Assembly: GCA_959606065.1 (NCBI GenBank)
Contig: CAUHHV010000001.1
Span: 227,644-291,643, forward strand
Source: an uncultured Collinsella sp.
GTDB lineage: Bacteria > Actinomycetota > Coriobacteriia > Coriobacteriales > Coriobacteriaceae
Reading direction: 5' to 3'
Length of the DNA stretch: 64,000 bases
Shown in pieces: positions 16,402 through 24,798 of this stretch. The notes under the pieces were generated by a model. That model had not been told where the DNA came from. It made no database searches and saw only the letters and a list, made by a program, of their open reading frames with translations. Position 1 is the first letter of the stretch. Each line of letters starts with the position of its first letter. The position numbers were made by a program, and so were the translations under genes.

Positions 16402-17621
16402 GGGAAGACCACGCCGCGCCCCAGGCTGCCGGGGGAATCCTGCGCGCCCGTACGCATGGGGGCAGCTCGCAATCGCTCGGCATCGCTTGCGAAGGGGGCG
16501 CCTCCGACCTCATTGACTTCTCGGTGAACGTGAATCCGGCAGGCCCCTCGCCGCGCGCCGTCGCCGCAGCTTGCAAGGCGCTTTCTCGAATCGACGCCTA
16601 CCCCGATAGGGAAAGCCTCGCACTCGTTCGCGCCCTAGGGCGCGCCCAGGGCATTCCCGAAGATACTATCGTCTGCGGCGCGGGCGCGTCTGACATCATC
16701 TGGCGGCTCGCCGCGGCGGTGCGCCCGAAACGCATCGTCGTGTGCGCGCCGACGTTCTCTGAATATGCGGAGGCGGCATCGTACTACGGTGCATGCGTGC
16801 AGGAGTTCCCGCTCTCCGAGGCGGATGACTTCGACGTGCCCGCCTCCTTCGCCCGCGCGATCGAGGGGCCGGGAGACGTGGCGTACCTCTGCAATCCGAA
16901 CAACCCGACGGGGCGCCTCGTCGACCCCCGCGTGATCGATGCCGCGGCTTGCCGCTGCGAGCAGGTGGGCGCGCTGCTCGTCGTGGACGAGTGCTTCCTC
17001 GGATTTGCACCCGACGCCCGCGAAAGGAGCGTGGCCGCACGCGCCGCGTGTTCGCACCATGTGGCCGTGCTCTCCGCGTTCACCAAGCTCTACGGAATGG
17101 CAGGGTTGCGGTTGGGGTATCTGATCAGCGGAAACGCCCAACTCATCGAGGGGATTCGTCGGGCGGGGCAGGCGTGGCCCGTCTCCTCGGTCGCCGAGGC
17201 CGCGGGCATCGCCGCCCTGGAAGACGTCGAATACGTCTCGCGCACGCGCGATGTATTGGCGGGCGAGCGAGCGTGGCTTTCCCACGAGCTCTCCTCGCTC
17301 GGGCTTTCCGTCGTGCCGTCGGATGCGAACTTCCTTTTAGTCCGCACGCCGGCGAAAGACATCCCCGAGCGCCTGTATAAACAGGGGCTTTTGGTCCGCA
17401 CGTGCGACTCGTTTTCGATACTGTCCCGTTTCTGGTGCCGCGTCGCCGTGCGCACGCACAAGGAGAATGCCCGGCTTGCGATGGCGTTCAGCCGCGCGCT
17501 TCGGGCGGAAGGCGCATCGGGCGAAGGCGAACCCGACGAACGGGGCGGCGCTTCTTGCAGCGGCGCTATGGCGGGCGCGGATGGCCGAGGCTCGGCGAAG
17601 GAGGTCGATACCCGTGGGTAG
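16398..17621 (+). CDS. cobD: Threonine-phosphate decarboxylase
   Basis: A 407-residue PLP enzyme of aminotransferase fold I that makes (R)-1-aminopropan-2-ol phosphate for the corrin side chain. Motifs: HGGSSQ and LIDFSVNVNPAGPS near the N-terminus, CGAGASDIIWRLA, LCNPNNPTGRL, VVDECFLGF, and the PLP-lysine segment SAFTKLYGMAGLRLGYL. It begins ATGA over the cbiB stop. The last 45 residues are a Gly/Ala/Glu-rich extension not expected in CobD; its coding sequence contains the ribosome-binding site of cbiP. Confidence 0.93.
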   Translation: MREDHAAPQAAGGILRARTHGGSSQSLGIACEGGASDLIDFSVNVNPAGPSPRAVAAACKALSRIDAYPDRESLALVRALGRAQGIPEDTIVCGAGASDIIWRLAAAVRPKRIVVCAPTFSEYAEAASYYGACVQEFPLSEADDFDVPASFARAIEGPGDVAYLCNPNNPTGRLVDPRVIDAAACRCEQVGALLVVDECFLGFAPDARERSVAARAACSHHVAVLSAFTKLYGMAGLRLGYLISGNAQLIEGIRRAGQAWPVSSVAEAAGIAALEDVEYVSRTRDVLAGERAWLSHELSSLGLSVVPSDANFLLVRTPAKDIPERLYKQGLLVRTCDSFSILSRFWCRVAVRTHKENARLAMAFSRALRAEGASGEGEPDERGGASCSGAMAGADGRGSAKEVDTRG

Positions 17622-19113
17622 GGCGAAGCCCATCATGATCCAGGGCACCATGTCGAACGCGGGGAAGAGCCTGCTTGCGGCGGGGCTGTGCCGTGTGCTT
17701 TCGCAGGACGGCCTGCGCGTGGCTCCCTTCAAGAGCCAGAACATGGCGCTCAACAGCGGTGTCACGGCCGACGGGCTCGAGATGGGGCGCGCTCAGATCA
17801 TGCAGGCCGAGGCGTGCGGCATCGCGCCCGACGTGCGCATGAACCCCATCCTGCTCAAGCCCGAAAGCGATCACCGAAGCCAGCTCATCGTGGCCGGCAA
17901 GGCGCAGGGAGCCTTCGCTGCGAGGGACTACTTCGCGCGAAAGAAGGCGCTCATGCCGCAGATTTTGGAGGCGTTCGATTCGCTCGCGGAGGAAAACGAC
18001 GTCATCGTCATCGAGGGCGCCGGCAGTCCCGTCGAAATCAACCTTGCCGAAAACGACATCGTCAACATGGGGCTCGCGCGCGCCGTGTCCTCCCCCGTGC
18101 TGCTCGCGGGCGACATCGACCCAGGCGGGGTGTTTGCCCAGCTCTACGGCACGGTCGCGCTCCTTGCGCCCGAGGACCGCGCGCTTTTGCGGGGGCTTAT
18201 GGTGAACAAGTTCCGCGGCGATGTGGAAATCCTGCGTCCGGGTTTGGCTCCGCTCGAGAAAATGTGCGGGGTTCCCGTCGTGGGGGTCGTGCCGTATCTT
18301 ACGCTCGACCTGGACGACGAGGACTCGCTCACGCCGCGCCTAACTGCCCGCGAGGCGCGCGGCGTCATCGACGTCGCCGTCGTGCGCCTTCCGCATCTGT
18401 CGAACTTCACCGACTTCGACCCGCTTTCGCGCGTGCCCGGCATGGGCGTGCGCTACGTTTCCTCGACGACAGATCTGGGCCGACCCGACCTGGTGGTGCT
18501 TCCCGGCTCGAAGTCCACGGTCGACGACGCGCGCTGGCTTGCGGCTAGCGGCATCGGAGCCTGTGTACGCGCGCTTTCGGGCGCGGGCACGCCGGTGCTC
18601 GGCATATGCGGAGGCTACCAGCTTTTGGGAGACGAGCTTTCGGACCCGCACGGCAGGGAAGGCGCTGGCACCGCGCGCGGGCTCGGGCTCATCCCTGCAA
18701 GTACGGTGTTCAAGGAGGAAAAGCGCCTCGCCCAGTCGGAGCTGCGCATCACGGGCGCCCAAGGCGCGTTCTCGGTGTGGAACGGCATGACGGCGCGTGG
18801 GTACGAGATTCACGACGGCGAAACGACCGTCTCCTGCGCCCCTGCGGGCACGATTGGCGGCAAACCAGAAGGCGCGGCCTGCGGAAACGTGTTCGGAACC
18901 TATCTCCACGGCCTGTTCGACGAACCGGGGGTGGCGCTCGCCCTCGCGCGCTCGCTCGCGCGCATGCGCGGCCTGCCCGAGAGCGTCGTGGGTGCTGCGG
19001 GCGCGGCGTCCGCGGCCGATCACCGTGCGCGCGAGTTCGACCGCCTGGCCGACGTCGTGCGCGGAGCGCTCGACATGGAGTATGTCTACCGCATTATCGA
19101 GGAGGGCGTATGA
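17614..19113 (+). CDS. cbiP: Adenosylcobyric acid synthase
   Basis: A 499-residue glutamine-dependent amidotransferase that makes the remaining four side-chain amides. The N-terminal ATPase half has IMIQGTMSNAGKSLLAAG and PFKSQNMALNSGVT, with IEGAGSPVEINL. The glutaminase half has VLGICGGYQLLG with the nucleophile Cys and GTYLHGLFD with the catalytic His. The GTG at 17614 is preceded by GAAGGAGG; the Met seven codons later is an alternative. Overlaps the cobD end by 8 nt. Confidence 0.95.
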   Translation: MGRAKPIMIQGTMSNAGKSLLAAGLCRVLSQDGLRVAPFKSQNMALNSGVTADGLEMGRAQIMQAEACGIAPDVRMNPILLKPESDHRSQLIVAGKAQGAFAARDYFARKKALMPQILEAFDSLAEENDVIVIEGAGSPVEINLAENDIVNMGLARAVSSPVLLAGDIDPGGVFAQLYGTVALLAPEDRALLRGLMVNKFRGDVEILRPGLAPLEKMCGVPVVGVVPYLTLDLDDEDSLTPRLTAREARGVIDVAVVRLPHLSNFTDFDPLSRVPGMGVRYVSSTTDLGRPDLVVLPGSKSTVDDARWLAASGIGACVRALSGAGTPVLGICGGYQLLGDELSDPHGREGAGTARGLGLIPASTVFKEEKRLAQSELRITGAQGAFSVWNGMTARGYEIHDGETTVSCAPAGTIGGKPEGAACGNVFGTYLHGLFDEPGVALALARSLARMRGLPESVVGAAGAASAADHRAREFDRLADVVRGALDMEYVYRIIEEGV

Positions 19114-19625
19114 TTCACGTGTATCATGGCGACGGCAAAGGCAAGACCACGGCGGCGATGGGCCTCGCCCTTCGCATGCTCGCCGCAGGCCGCCGCGTCG
19201 TCGTCGTGCAGTTCCTGAAAGACGGCGAAAGCGGGGAGGCGCGCCTGCTCGCCGAGCATTTCGGCGTGCCCGTGTTCGCGGGGAAGGTGTCGGACAAGTT
19301 TACCTGGTCGATGTCGTCGGAAGAACTTGCCGCTACGTGCGAGCTGCACGATGGGAACCTCGCTTCCGCGCTTGCCGAGCTCGAGGGCGCGCAGGAGGGG
19401 CTGCTCGTGCTCGACGAGGCGCTCGATGCGCTTTCGAAGGGGCTTGTCGACGAGGCGCTCGTGGACCGCGCGCTCGATATGTCCGCGCGCGGCGTCGAAG
19501 TAGCGCTCACCGGGCGCGCGCCTTCCCGCAAGATCGTGGAGAAGGCCGACTACATAACCGAGATGCGGTGCGAGAAACACCCCTACGAGCAGGGGATATG
19601 TGCAAGGGAAGGAGTGGAGTACTAG
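19110..19625 (+). CDS. cobO: Cob(I)yrinic acid a,c-diamide adenosyltransferase
   Basis: A 171-residue CobA/BtuR/CobO-family ATP:corrinoid adenosyltransferase. The P-loop YHGDGKGKTTAAMGLALR opens the protein, VVVVQFLKDGESGE follows, LLVLDEALDAL is the Walker B-like strand, and ALTGRAPSRKIVEKADYITE closes the fold. It adds the 5'-deoxyadenosyl upper ligand. Overlaps cbiP by 4 nt; cbiC follows immediately. Confidence 0.94.
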   Translation: MIHVYHGDGKGKTTAAMGLALRMLAAGRRVVVVQFLKDGESGEARLLAEHFGVPVFAGKVSDKFTWSMSSEELAATCELHDGNLASALAELEGAQEGLLVLDEALDALSKGLVDEALVDRALDMSARGVEVALTGRAPSRKIVEKADYITEMRCEKHPYEQGICAREGVEY

Positions 19626-20267
19626 ATGGATTCCAAGGAGATGGCGCCCGGCGACATCGAGCGGCGCAGCTTCGAGATCATCACCGAAGAGCTCGGCGGC
19701 CGCACGTTCCCGCCGCTCGAAGAACCCGTCGTGAAGCGCGTCATCCACACCACTGCCGACTTCTCGTACGCCGATTCCCTCGTTTTCACTCATGACGCCG
19801 CGCACTGTGCGCTCGACGCACTGCGCGCAGGGGCCACGGTGCTCACCGATACGAACATGGCGCTCGCAGGCATAAGCAAGCCTGCGCTCGCGAAGCTCGG
19901 CTGCAAGGCCGTGTGCTACATGGCCGACCCTGATGTCGCCGTGGCTGCGCGCGCCGCGGGCACGACTCGCGCCGTTGCGAGCATGGACAAAGCTTGCGGC
20001 ATCGAGGGTCCGCTCATCGTGGCCGTCGGCAACGCTCCCACAGCACTTCTGCGCCTCGCCGAGCTCATGGACGAGGGGAAGATCGCGCCCGCGCTCGTCG
20101 TTGGGGTGCCGGTCGGGTTTGTGAACGTGGTCGAGGCGAAAGAGGAGCTACTCGCGCGACGCGCGCCGGCCATCGTCGCGAGGGGTCGCAAGGGTGGTTC
20201 GACCGTGGCGGCCGCCATTATGAACGCGCTGCTCTACCAGATCACGCGCCCAGGCGGCCCGAAGTGA
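19626..20267 (+). CDS. cbiC: Cobalt-precorrin-8 methylmutase
   Basis: A 213-residue CbiC/CobH that moves the C-11 methyl to C-12 and yields cobyrinic acid. RRSFEII near the N-terminus, then VIHTTADFSYADSLVF with the catalytic His, DTNMALAGI, VAVGNAPTALLRL and VGVPVGFVNVVEAKE. Normal length. Its ATG directly follows the cobO stop, and its own stop overlaps the cbiJ GTG. Confidence 0.95.
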   Translation: MDSKEMAPGDIERRSFEIITEELGGRTFPPLEEPVVKRVIHTTADFSYADSLVFTHDAAHCALDALRAGATVLTDTNMALAGISKPALAKLGCKAVCYMADPDVAVAARAAGTTRAVASMDKACGIEGPLIVAVGNAPTALLRLAELMDEGKIAPALVVGVPVGFVNVVEAKEELLARRAPAIVARGRKGGSTVAAAIMNALLYQITRPGGPK

Positions 20268-21037
20268 CGGCGCCCGCATCTGCGCCGGCGCTGCGCATCT
20301 TCGCCGGCACCACCGAGGGCCGCCTTCTGTGCGAATGGGCGAGCGGGGCGGGCATCCCCGCCCGTGCCTACGCGGCAACCGAGTACGGAGGCGAGCTTTT
20401 GGGCGAGCTTCCGGGCATCGAGGTGCATGCGAGCAGGCTCGACGAGGCCGACATGGAGCGCGAGCTTTCCGGCGCGTGCATCGTCGTCGACGCCACGCAC
20501 CCCTTCGCTACGCTCGCAAGCGGTAACATCCGGGCCGCTTCGCTCGCCGTGGGTGCACGATGCCTGCGCCTTGCGCGCCCGGTCGAGGCGCTGCCCAAAG
20601 GCGTCGTGTCGGTCGCGTCGATCGCCTGCGCGGCGCGCTTTCTCTCCGAGAACCCGGGTCGCGCTCTTCTCACGACGGGGAGCAAGGAGCTTGCTCCCTA
20701 CACGAGCGTCGCCGATTTCGCGGAGCGCTTCTTCGTGCGTGTGCTCCCGCTGCCCGGTGCTATAACGAAGTGCATCGACGCGGGGTTTTCGCCGTCGCAC
20801 GTCATCGGCATGCAGGGGCCCTTCACCCGCGAGCTCAACGAGGCGATGCTTCGGCAGGTGGGCGCCCAGTGGCTTGTGACCAAGGACTCGGGAACCGTAG
20901 GCGGCACGGCCGAGAAGATCGCCTCCGCGCGCGACGTGGGAGCGCGCTGCATCGTGGTCGCCCGTCCCGCCGAGGGAGGCGGGGCCCTTTCGCTTCGGGA
21001 AGTGGAAGACGCGCTCTTACGGGAGTTCGCGCGCTAG
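20264..21037 (+). CDS. cbiJ: Cobalt-precorrin-6A reductase
   Basis: A 257-residue CbiJ/CobK, an NAD(P)H-dependent reductase of the macrocycle. LRIFAGTTEGRLLCEWA is the nucleotide-binding start, IVVDATHPFATLAS the conserved active-site strand, LLTTGSKEL and VIGMQGPFTRELNEAML the second half, and WLVTKDSGTVGG the end motif. GTG start overlaps the cbiC stop. It is the last gene of the operon; a transposase relic follows within 50 bp. Confidence 0.94.
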   Translation: MTAPASAPALRIFAGTTEGRLLCEWASGAGIPARAYAATEYGGELLGELPGIEVHASRLDEADMERELSGACIVVDATHPFATLASGNIRAASLAVGARCLRLARPVEALPKGVVSVASIACAARFLSENPGRALLTTGSKELAPYTSVADFAERFFVRVLPLPGAITKCIDAGFSPSHVIGMQGPFTRELNEAMLRQVGAQWLVTKDSGTVGGTAEKIASARDVGARCIVVARPAEGGGALSLREVEDALLREFAR

Positions 21038-21080
21038 GCGCTCGCCGCGCCTGCGCGCCCTCTCGTCCGCGAGGAGGAGC

Positions 21081-21158
21081 GCCCCGAGCAAGCTCGACCC
21101 GTACAAGCCCGTCATCCATCAATAGCTCGAGGACGACGCCCAGAACTGGCGCAAACAG
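21081..21158 (+). pseudogene. Fragment of an IS21-type transposase gene (istA)
   Basis: In one frame the bases encode SKLDPYKPVIHQ, then a TAG in place of the expected tryptophan, then LEDDAQNWRKQ. This matches the KLDPYK-x-x-I-x-x-W/RLEED-x-x-x-x-RKQ block of IS21-family IstA proteins. Only about 25 codons survive and there are no flanking ORFs. It marks an old insertion at the right edge of the cobalamin block. Confidence 0.7.
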
Positions 21159-21163
21159 CCCTT

Positions 21164-21240
21164 CAATAAGTTGCGGTGAAATAGTGCCTGTTTTTGCGGC
21201 TAGATAGCATATTCAGTCCCTAATTCACCGCAACTTGTTG
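21164..21240. repeat. Inverted repeat between the cobalamin block and the MacAB genes
   Basis: Arms CAATAAGTTGCGGTGAA and TTCACCGCAACTTGTTG pair over 17 bp with one mismatch, 43 nt apart. It could be the terminus of a lost mobile element, a repeat of a dispersed family, or a terminator serving both convergent operons. Confidence 0.6.
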
Positions 21241-21280
21241 GTGGTGGCTTACTGGTAGCTGGTGGTGGCTTACTGGTAGC
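21239..21280. repeat. Two tandem 21-bp direct repeats at the 3' end of the permease gene
   Basis: The unit TGGTGGTGGCTTACTGGTAGC occurs twice without change (21239-21259 and 21260-21280). The copy nearer the gene contains the final codons and TAA of the minus-strand permease; the other duplicates them beyond the stop. Confidence 0.85.
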
Positions 21281-22484
21281 GTAGGCACTCCACCGGGTTG
21301 AGCTTTGCCGCGCGGCGAGCGGGGTAGAAGCCAAAGATTACGCCGATGCCGACGGAGACGCCGAAGGCCAGCAGCACCGTGGCGATTGAAAAGCTCGGTG
21401 TGATCTGCCCACTGGCACCGAGCTCGTTGAGAACCCCTGATCCTGCGGCAAACACCGCGAGGCCCCAGGCCAGCAGATAGCCAATCAGGACACCCAGCAG
21501 GCCACCGGTGACGCACAGCGCCGAGGACTCGGTCAAAAACTGCGCGGTGATATCGCGACGACTGGCGCCCAGGGCACGGCGAATACCGATCTCGCGGATG
21601 CGCTCAGTCACGTTGGTGAGCATCATATTCATAATGCCGATTCCGCCGACAAGCAGTGAGATACTGGCGACAGCGCCCATGATGAGCGAGAAGGCGCCCA
21701 TAAAGGAATTGAGGGAGTCGATAGCGCTTTTCATGGAGCTTACCGATACGCTATCGTACTCGTCGTCCTTCGAGATGCCCTTTATGCTACGCACCTTGGA
21801 CTCGATGGTCTTGCAGAGCCTATCCATATCCGTGCCTTCGGCGGCGAGCGCCGTCACGCTCGGAAACGACGGATTGTCATCGCCGTAGAGCTCGGCGATC
21901 GCGGCCCGTGGCATGTACAGGTTCAGCGAACCCATGGATTCGTTGCCACCATCGATAACGCCGACAATTTGCACTTCTCCGCTCGACACCTTGATGGTCT
22001 TGCCGAGTGCGTCCTGTTCGTTACCGTACAGCTGCTCGGCACCGCCGCGGCCGATGAGCGCCACGCGCGCACCGGATTTTGACTCGATACCGTTGTAGGT
22101 GCGCCCTGCGACGATCTTGCTGGCGCCCATGGCATCGAGCATGTCGCTATCGACGCCGTGTGCCATGACGGTATAGCTTTTATCCCCGACCTTGTACTCG
22201 GAATAGGCGCTATCGACGATGCCGATCTGCTCAATCTGCGGCACCAGTTTGCGAAGCTTTTCCACATCCGAATCGGTGAGTTCTTGGGACGAATAGATCT
22301 CTACCATGCGGGCTGCATTGAGGCCCAGGCTGTTGACCAGGCTGTTTTGGATGCCGCCGATGAGCGAAGTCATGGCGATAACCGAGGCGATGCCAATGAC
22401 GATGCCCAGGATGGTGAGCAGGCTGCGCCCCTTGTTGGCCTCGAGCGAGTGAAGGGCTTCTTGGACAAGATCGCGGGTGCTCAT
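21270..22484 (-). CDS. MacB-type ABC transporter permease
   Basis: A 404-residue FtsX/MacB-family permease: one N-terminal helix (LLTILGIVIGIASVIAMTSL), a large external domain (residues about 45-275), then three C-terminal helices. The motif EIGIRRALGASRRDITAQFL is the cytoplasmic coupling segment, and FGFYPARRAAKLNPVECLRYQ is the usual C-terminus. It works with the overlapping ATPase and the adaptor upstream in a MacAB-like mechanotransmission exporter. Substrate unknown; in Gram-positives such sets often export peptides or give bacteriocin or lantibiotic resistance. Confidence 0.92.
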   Translation of the reverse strand: MSTRDLVQEALHSLEANKGRSLLTILGIVIGIASVIAMTSLIGGIQNSLVNSLGLNAARMVEIYSSQELTDSDVEKLRKLVPQIEQIGIVDSAYSEYKVGDKSYTVMAHGVDSDMLDAMGASKIVAGRTYNGIESKSGARVALIGRGGAEQLYGNEQDALGKTIKVSSGEVQIVGVIDGGNESMGSLNLYMPRAAIAELYGDDNPSFPSVTALAAEGTDMDRLCKTIESKVRSIKGISKDDEYDSVSVSSMKSAIDSLNSFMGAFSLIMGAVASISLLVGGIGIMNMMLTNVTERIREIGIRRALGASRRDITAQFLTESSALCVTGGLLGVLIGYLLAWGLAVFAAGSGVLNELGASGQITPSFSIATVLLAFGVSVGIGVIFGFYPARRAAKLNPVECLRYQ

Positions 22485-23254
22485 GCCTTCGCTCCTTTCG
22501 GCTGATTGGTGGTTGCAGAAATCGCGGGCAGGTTGTTGACGGCCCCGCGTAACGTATTCGGTGTATGCGCGACATATGCGCCGTCATGGATTCGACCGTC
22601 GCGAATGGTCACGGCACGATCGGCCTCGGCGGCAATTCCTGGGTCGTGCGTGATGAGCACGATAGTTTTGCCTCGCTCCTGAAGCCTGTGGAAGGTTTCC
22701 ATGACGAGTGCTCCGGTTGTCGAGTCCAGGTTTCCCGTCGGCTCGTCGGCTAGAATGATGGGTGGGTCATTGACGAGGGCGCGCGCGATTGCGACGCGCT
22801 GCATCTGGCCGCCCGAGAGCTCGGATATGCGGTGGTCCCAGTGGTCGACGGGCAGCGTGACAGCCTGCAGCGCGTGCACGGCGCGCATTTCGCGCTGGCT
22901 TCGGGGCACGTTGGTGTAGGCCAGCGGCAGCATGACGTTTTCGATAACCGACAGACGCGGCAGCAAGTTAAAACTCTGAAAGACAAAGCCGATGCTCAGC
23001 GCGCGCACCTCGGTGAGCTCATCATCGTCGAGCTCGGCGACGTTGAGCCCTTGCAGGAAATAATCACCCGCCGTCGGCTTGTCCAGGCAGCCCAGGATGT
23101 TCATGAGCGTCGACTTGCCCGAGCCCGAGGGGCCGGTGATGGCGACGAACTCACCGGGGTTCACCGCCAGGCTCACGTTGTGCAGGATGTGGGCGCAACC
23201 GGCCTCGCTCTCAAAGATGCGGTGCACGTTGCGGATGTCGATGACGGGACGCAT
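22481..23254 (-). CDS. MacB/LolD-type ABC transporter ATP-binding protein
   Basis: A 257-residue ATPase with Walker A GPSGSGKSTLMNILGCLD, signature LSGGQMQRVAIARAL, and Walker B IILADEPTGNLDS, followed by ITHDPGIAAEADRAV. The last 35 residues are a non-conserved tail. The start overlaps the adaptor stop by one base and its end overlaps the permease start by 4 nt, so the three are translationally coupled. Confidence 0.94.
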   Translation of the reverse strand: MRPVIDIRNVHRIFESEAGCAHILHNVSLAVNPGEFVAITGPSGSGKSTLMNILGCLDKPTAGDYFLQGLNVAELDDDELTEVRALSIGFVFQSFNLLPRLSVIENVMLPLAYTNVPRSQREMRAVHALQAVTLPVDHWDHRISELSGGQMQRVAIARALVNDPPIILADEPTGNLDSTTGALVMETFHRLQERGKTIVLITHDPGIAAEADRAVTIRDGRIHDGAYVAHTPNTLRGAVNNLPAISATTNQPKGAKA

Positions 23255-24666
23255 TACTTGCCCTCGTCGGCAGACATATTGTCGCCGCCGTCTGCCGTCA
23301 TGCCTGTGCCGGTATCCGTCACGATGGTGTCGCCGTCGCGTAACTTGGTAACCGGGACGTCTGGGTTGATCTCGTTGCCCTGGTCGTCGCGCTTGACCTG
23401 CGTCTTACCGACTACAGCCTCGTTGTCGTTTTGCGTCACGACGGTCACCTTCACGCGGCGCGTCTTCTTGCCTTCCGAATCGGTGGCCAGATTGACGTAA
23501 TAGTGCTCGCCGTCTTCGGTCATCAGCGCCATGGTCGGCACCATAACCACGTCGTCGAGCTTCTCGGTCACTACCGAGACCTCGGCAGTCATACCCGGCT
23601 TAAGGCGACTGTCGGGTGCTTCGATGAGGATGTCGACGTTAAAGGTCACACTGCCGCCGCTCCCGGAGGAGGAGTCGGAGTTTGCCACCGAGGCGATAGC
23701 CGTGACGGTGCCCTGGCTCACGATATCGGGAAACGCGGGATAGGTCACGTTGGCGCTTTGGCCCACGGCAATTTTGGCGATATCCTTTTCGCCCACCTGA
23801 ACCGTCACCTTCATCTTGGACAGGTCGGCGATCTGCATGCACTGCTTGCCGCCGTTCGTGTCGCCTTCGCCCATGATCGTGTCTCCGGTCACTGTGGCAC
23901 CGACTTTGGCGTTGAGCTCGACGATGTTGCCCGAGCTGGGGGCCTTTACGGTGCGCTCGGCCGCCTTTGCAGTTGCCTGTTCCAGCGCTGCCTGGGCCGA
24001 GGCGAGGTTGCGCTGGGCGGTCGAGACGGCATTTGCGTTGGCGTTTGCGTCCGATGGACCGGTCGATCCGTCACTGTCCGTTGTCGGTGCGGCCTGTGCG
24101 GCCGCGAGTGCCGCCTTTGCATTGTTCAGGTCTTCCTGGGCGGCCGCGACCGCGCGCTGCGCCTCGGAAACAGCGCTATCGAGCGCGTCGTTCTTAATGG
24201 TCATGAGTACGTCGCCCTCGTTGACGCTCTGTCCGGCCTGCACGTTGATCTTTTCAACCGTACCGTCGACAGAAGGGGAGACGACCGATGCCGAGATGGG
24301 CTTAAGCTGCCCCTTGGCTTCGACTGTGGTGGTAAACGTGCCTTCGGTGACCATGTCGGTCACCGGTCCGTTGGTGCCTGCGGGTTGCGCGTTGATGACC
24401 AGGGTTGCGACAATGGCAATGAGTGCGATGGCACCCACGACGCCGGCGGCAATACCGCGTCGAATCAGCTTTTTGCGCCGACGCTCGGCACGCTTTGCCT
24501 TGAGCTTTGCATAGGCTTCTTCATCGGAGATATCGGTCGAATCGTCGAGACTCGTTTGGGGCTGCTTGGTGTCTGCAGCGCTGATAATCGGCAGGGTCTC
24601 GGTGGCATCTTGGGGCATGCGATCGGAATCGTCAGGACCCGGATTGATCGTGGGGACCTTGGACAT
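23254..24666 (-). CDS. MacA/HlyD-family membrane-fusion (adaptor) protein
   Basis: A 470-residue adaptor of an ABC exporter. A cytoplasmic N-terminus of about 65 residues is followed by one transmembrane helix (IAAGVVGAIALIAIVATLVI). Then come a lipoyl/barrel-sandwich segment (VSPSVDGTVEKINVQAGQSV), an Ala/Gln-rich coiled-coil hairpin of about 75 residues with a Gly/Ser insertion, and the second lipoyl half (TVKAPSSGNIVELNAKVG). A beta-barrel and membrane-proximal domain complete it. The C-terminus (DTGTGMTADGGDNMSADEG) is low complexity. Ribosome-binding site AAGGAGA. First gene of the MacAB-like operon. Confidence 0.9.
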   Translation of the reverse strand: MSKVPTINPGPDDSDRMPQDATETLPIISAADTKQPQTSLDDSTDISDEEAYAKLKAKRAERRRKKLIRRGIAAGVVGAIALIAIVATLVINAQPAGTNGPVTDMVTEGTFTTTVEAKGQLKPISASVVSPSVDGTVEKINVQAGQSVNEGDVLMTIKNDALDSAVSEAQRAVAAAQEDLNNAKAALAAAQAAPTTDSDGSTGPSDANANANAVSTAQRNLASAQAALEQATAKAAERTVKAPSSGNIVELNAKVGATVTGDTIMGEGDTNGGKQCMQIADLSKMKVTVQVGEKDIAKIAVGQSANVTYPAFPDIVSQGTVTAIASVANSDSSSGSGGSVTFNVDILIEAPDSRLKPGMTAEVSVVTEKLDDVVMVPTMALMTEDGEHYYVNLATDSEGKKTRRVKVTVVTQNDNEAVVGKTQVKRDDQGNEINPDVPVTKLRDGDTIVTDTGTGMTADGGDNMSADEGK

Positions 24667-24700
24667 AGCGTCTCCTTTATCGATATGGCTCCGATAAGTA

Positions 24701-24730
24701 TATACGCCCGTCGCGATAGGCGGGCGTATA
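24701..24730 (-). terminator. Hairpin downstream of the L,D-transpeptidase gene
   Basis: TATACGCCCG and CGGGCGTATA pair perfectly over 10 bp with a 10-nt loop, between the transpeptidase stop and the adaptor start. The U tract is weak. Confidence 0.5.
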
Positions 24731-24798
24731 GAAGTTGCGGATGACGGTACTGTAAGTTTTGTCGCCGTGCTGTTTACTTGTTGTAGACGTTAGCTGCG

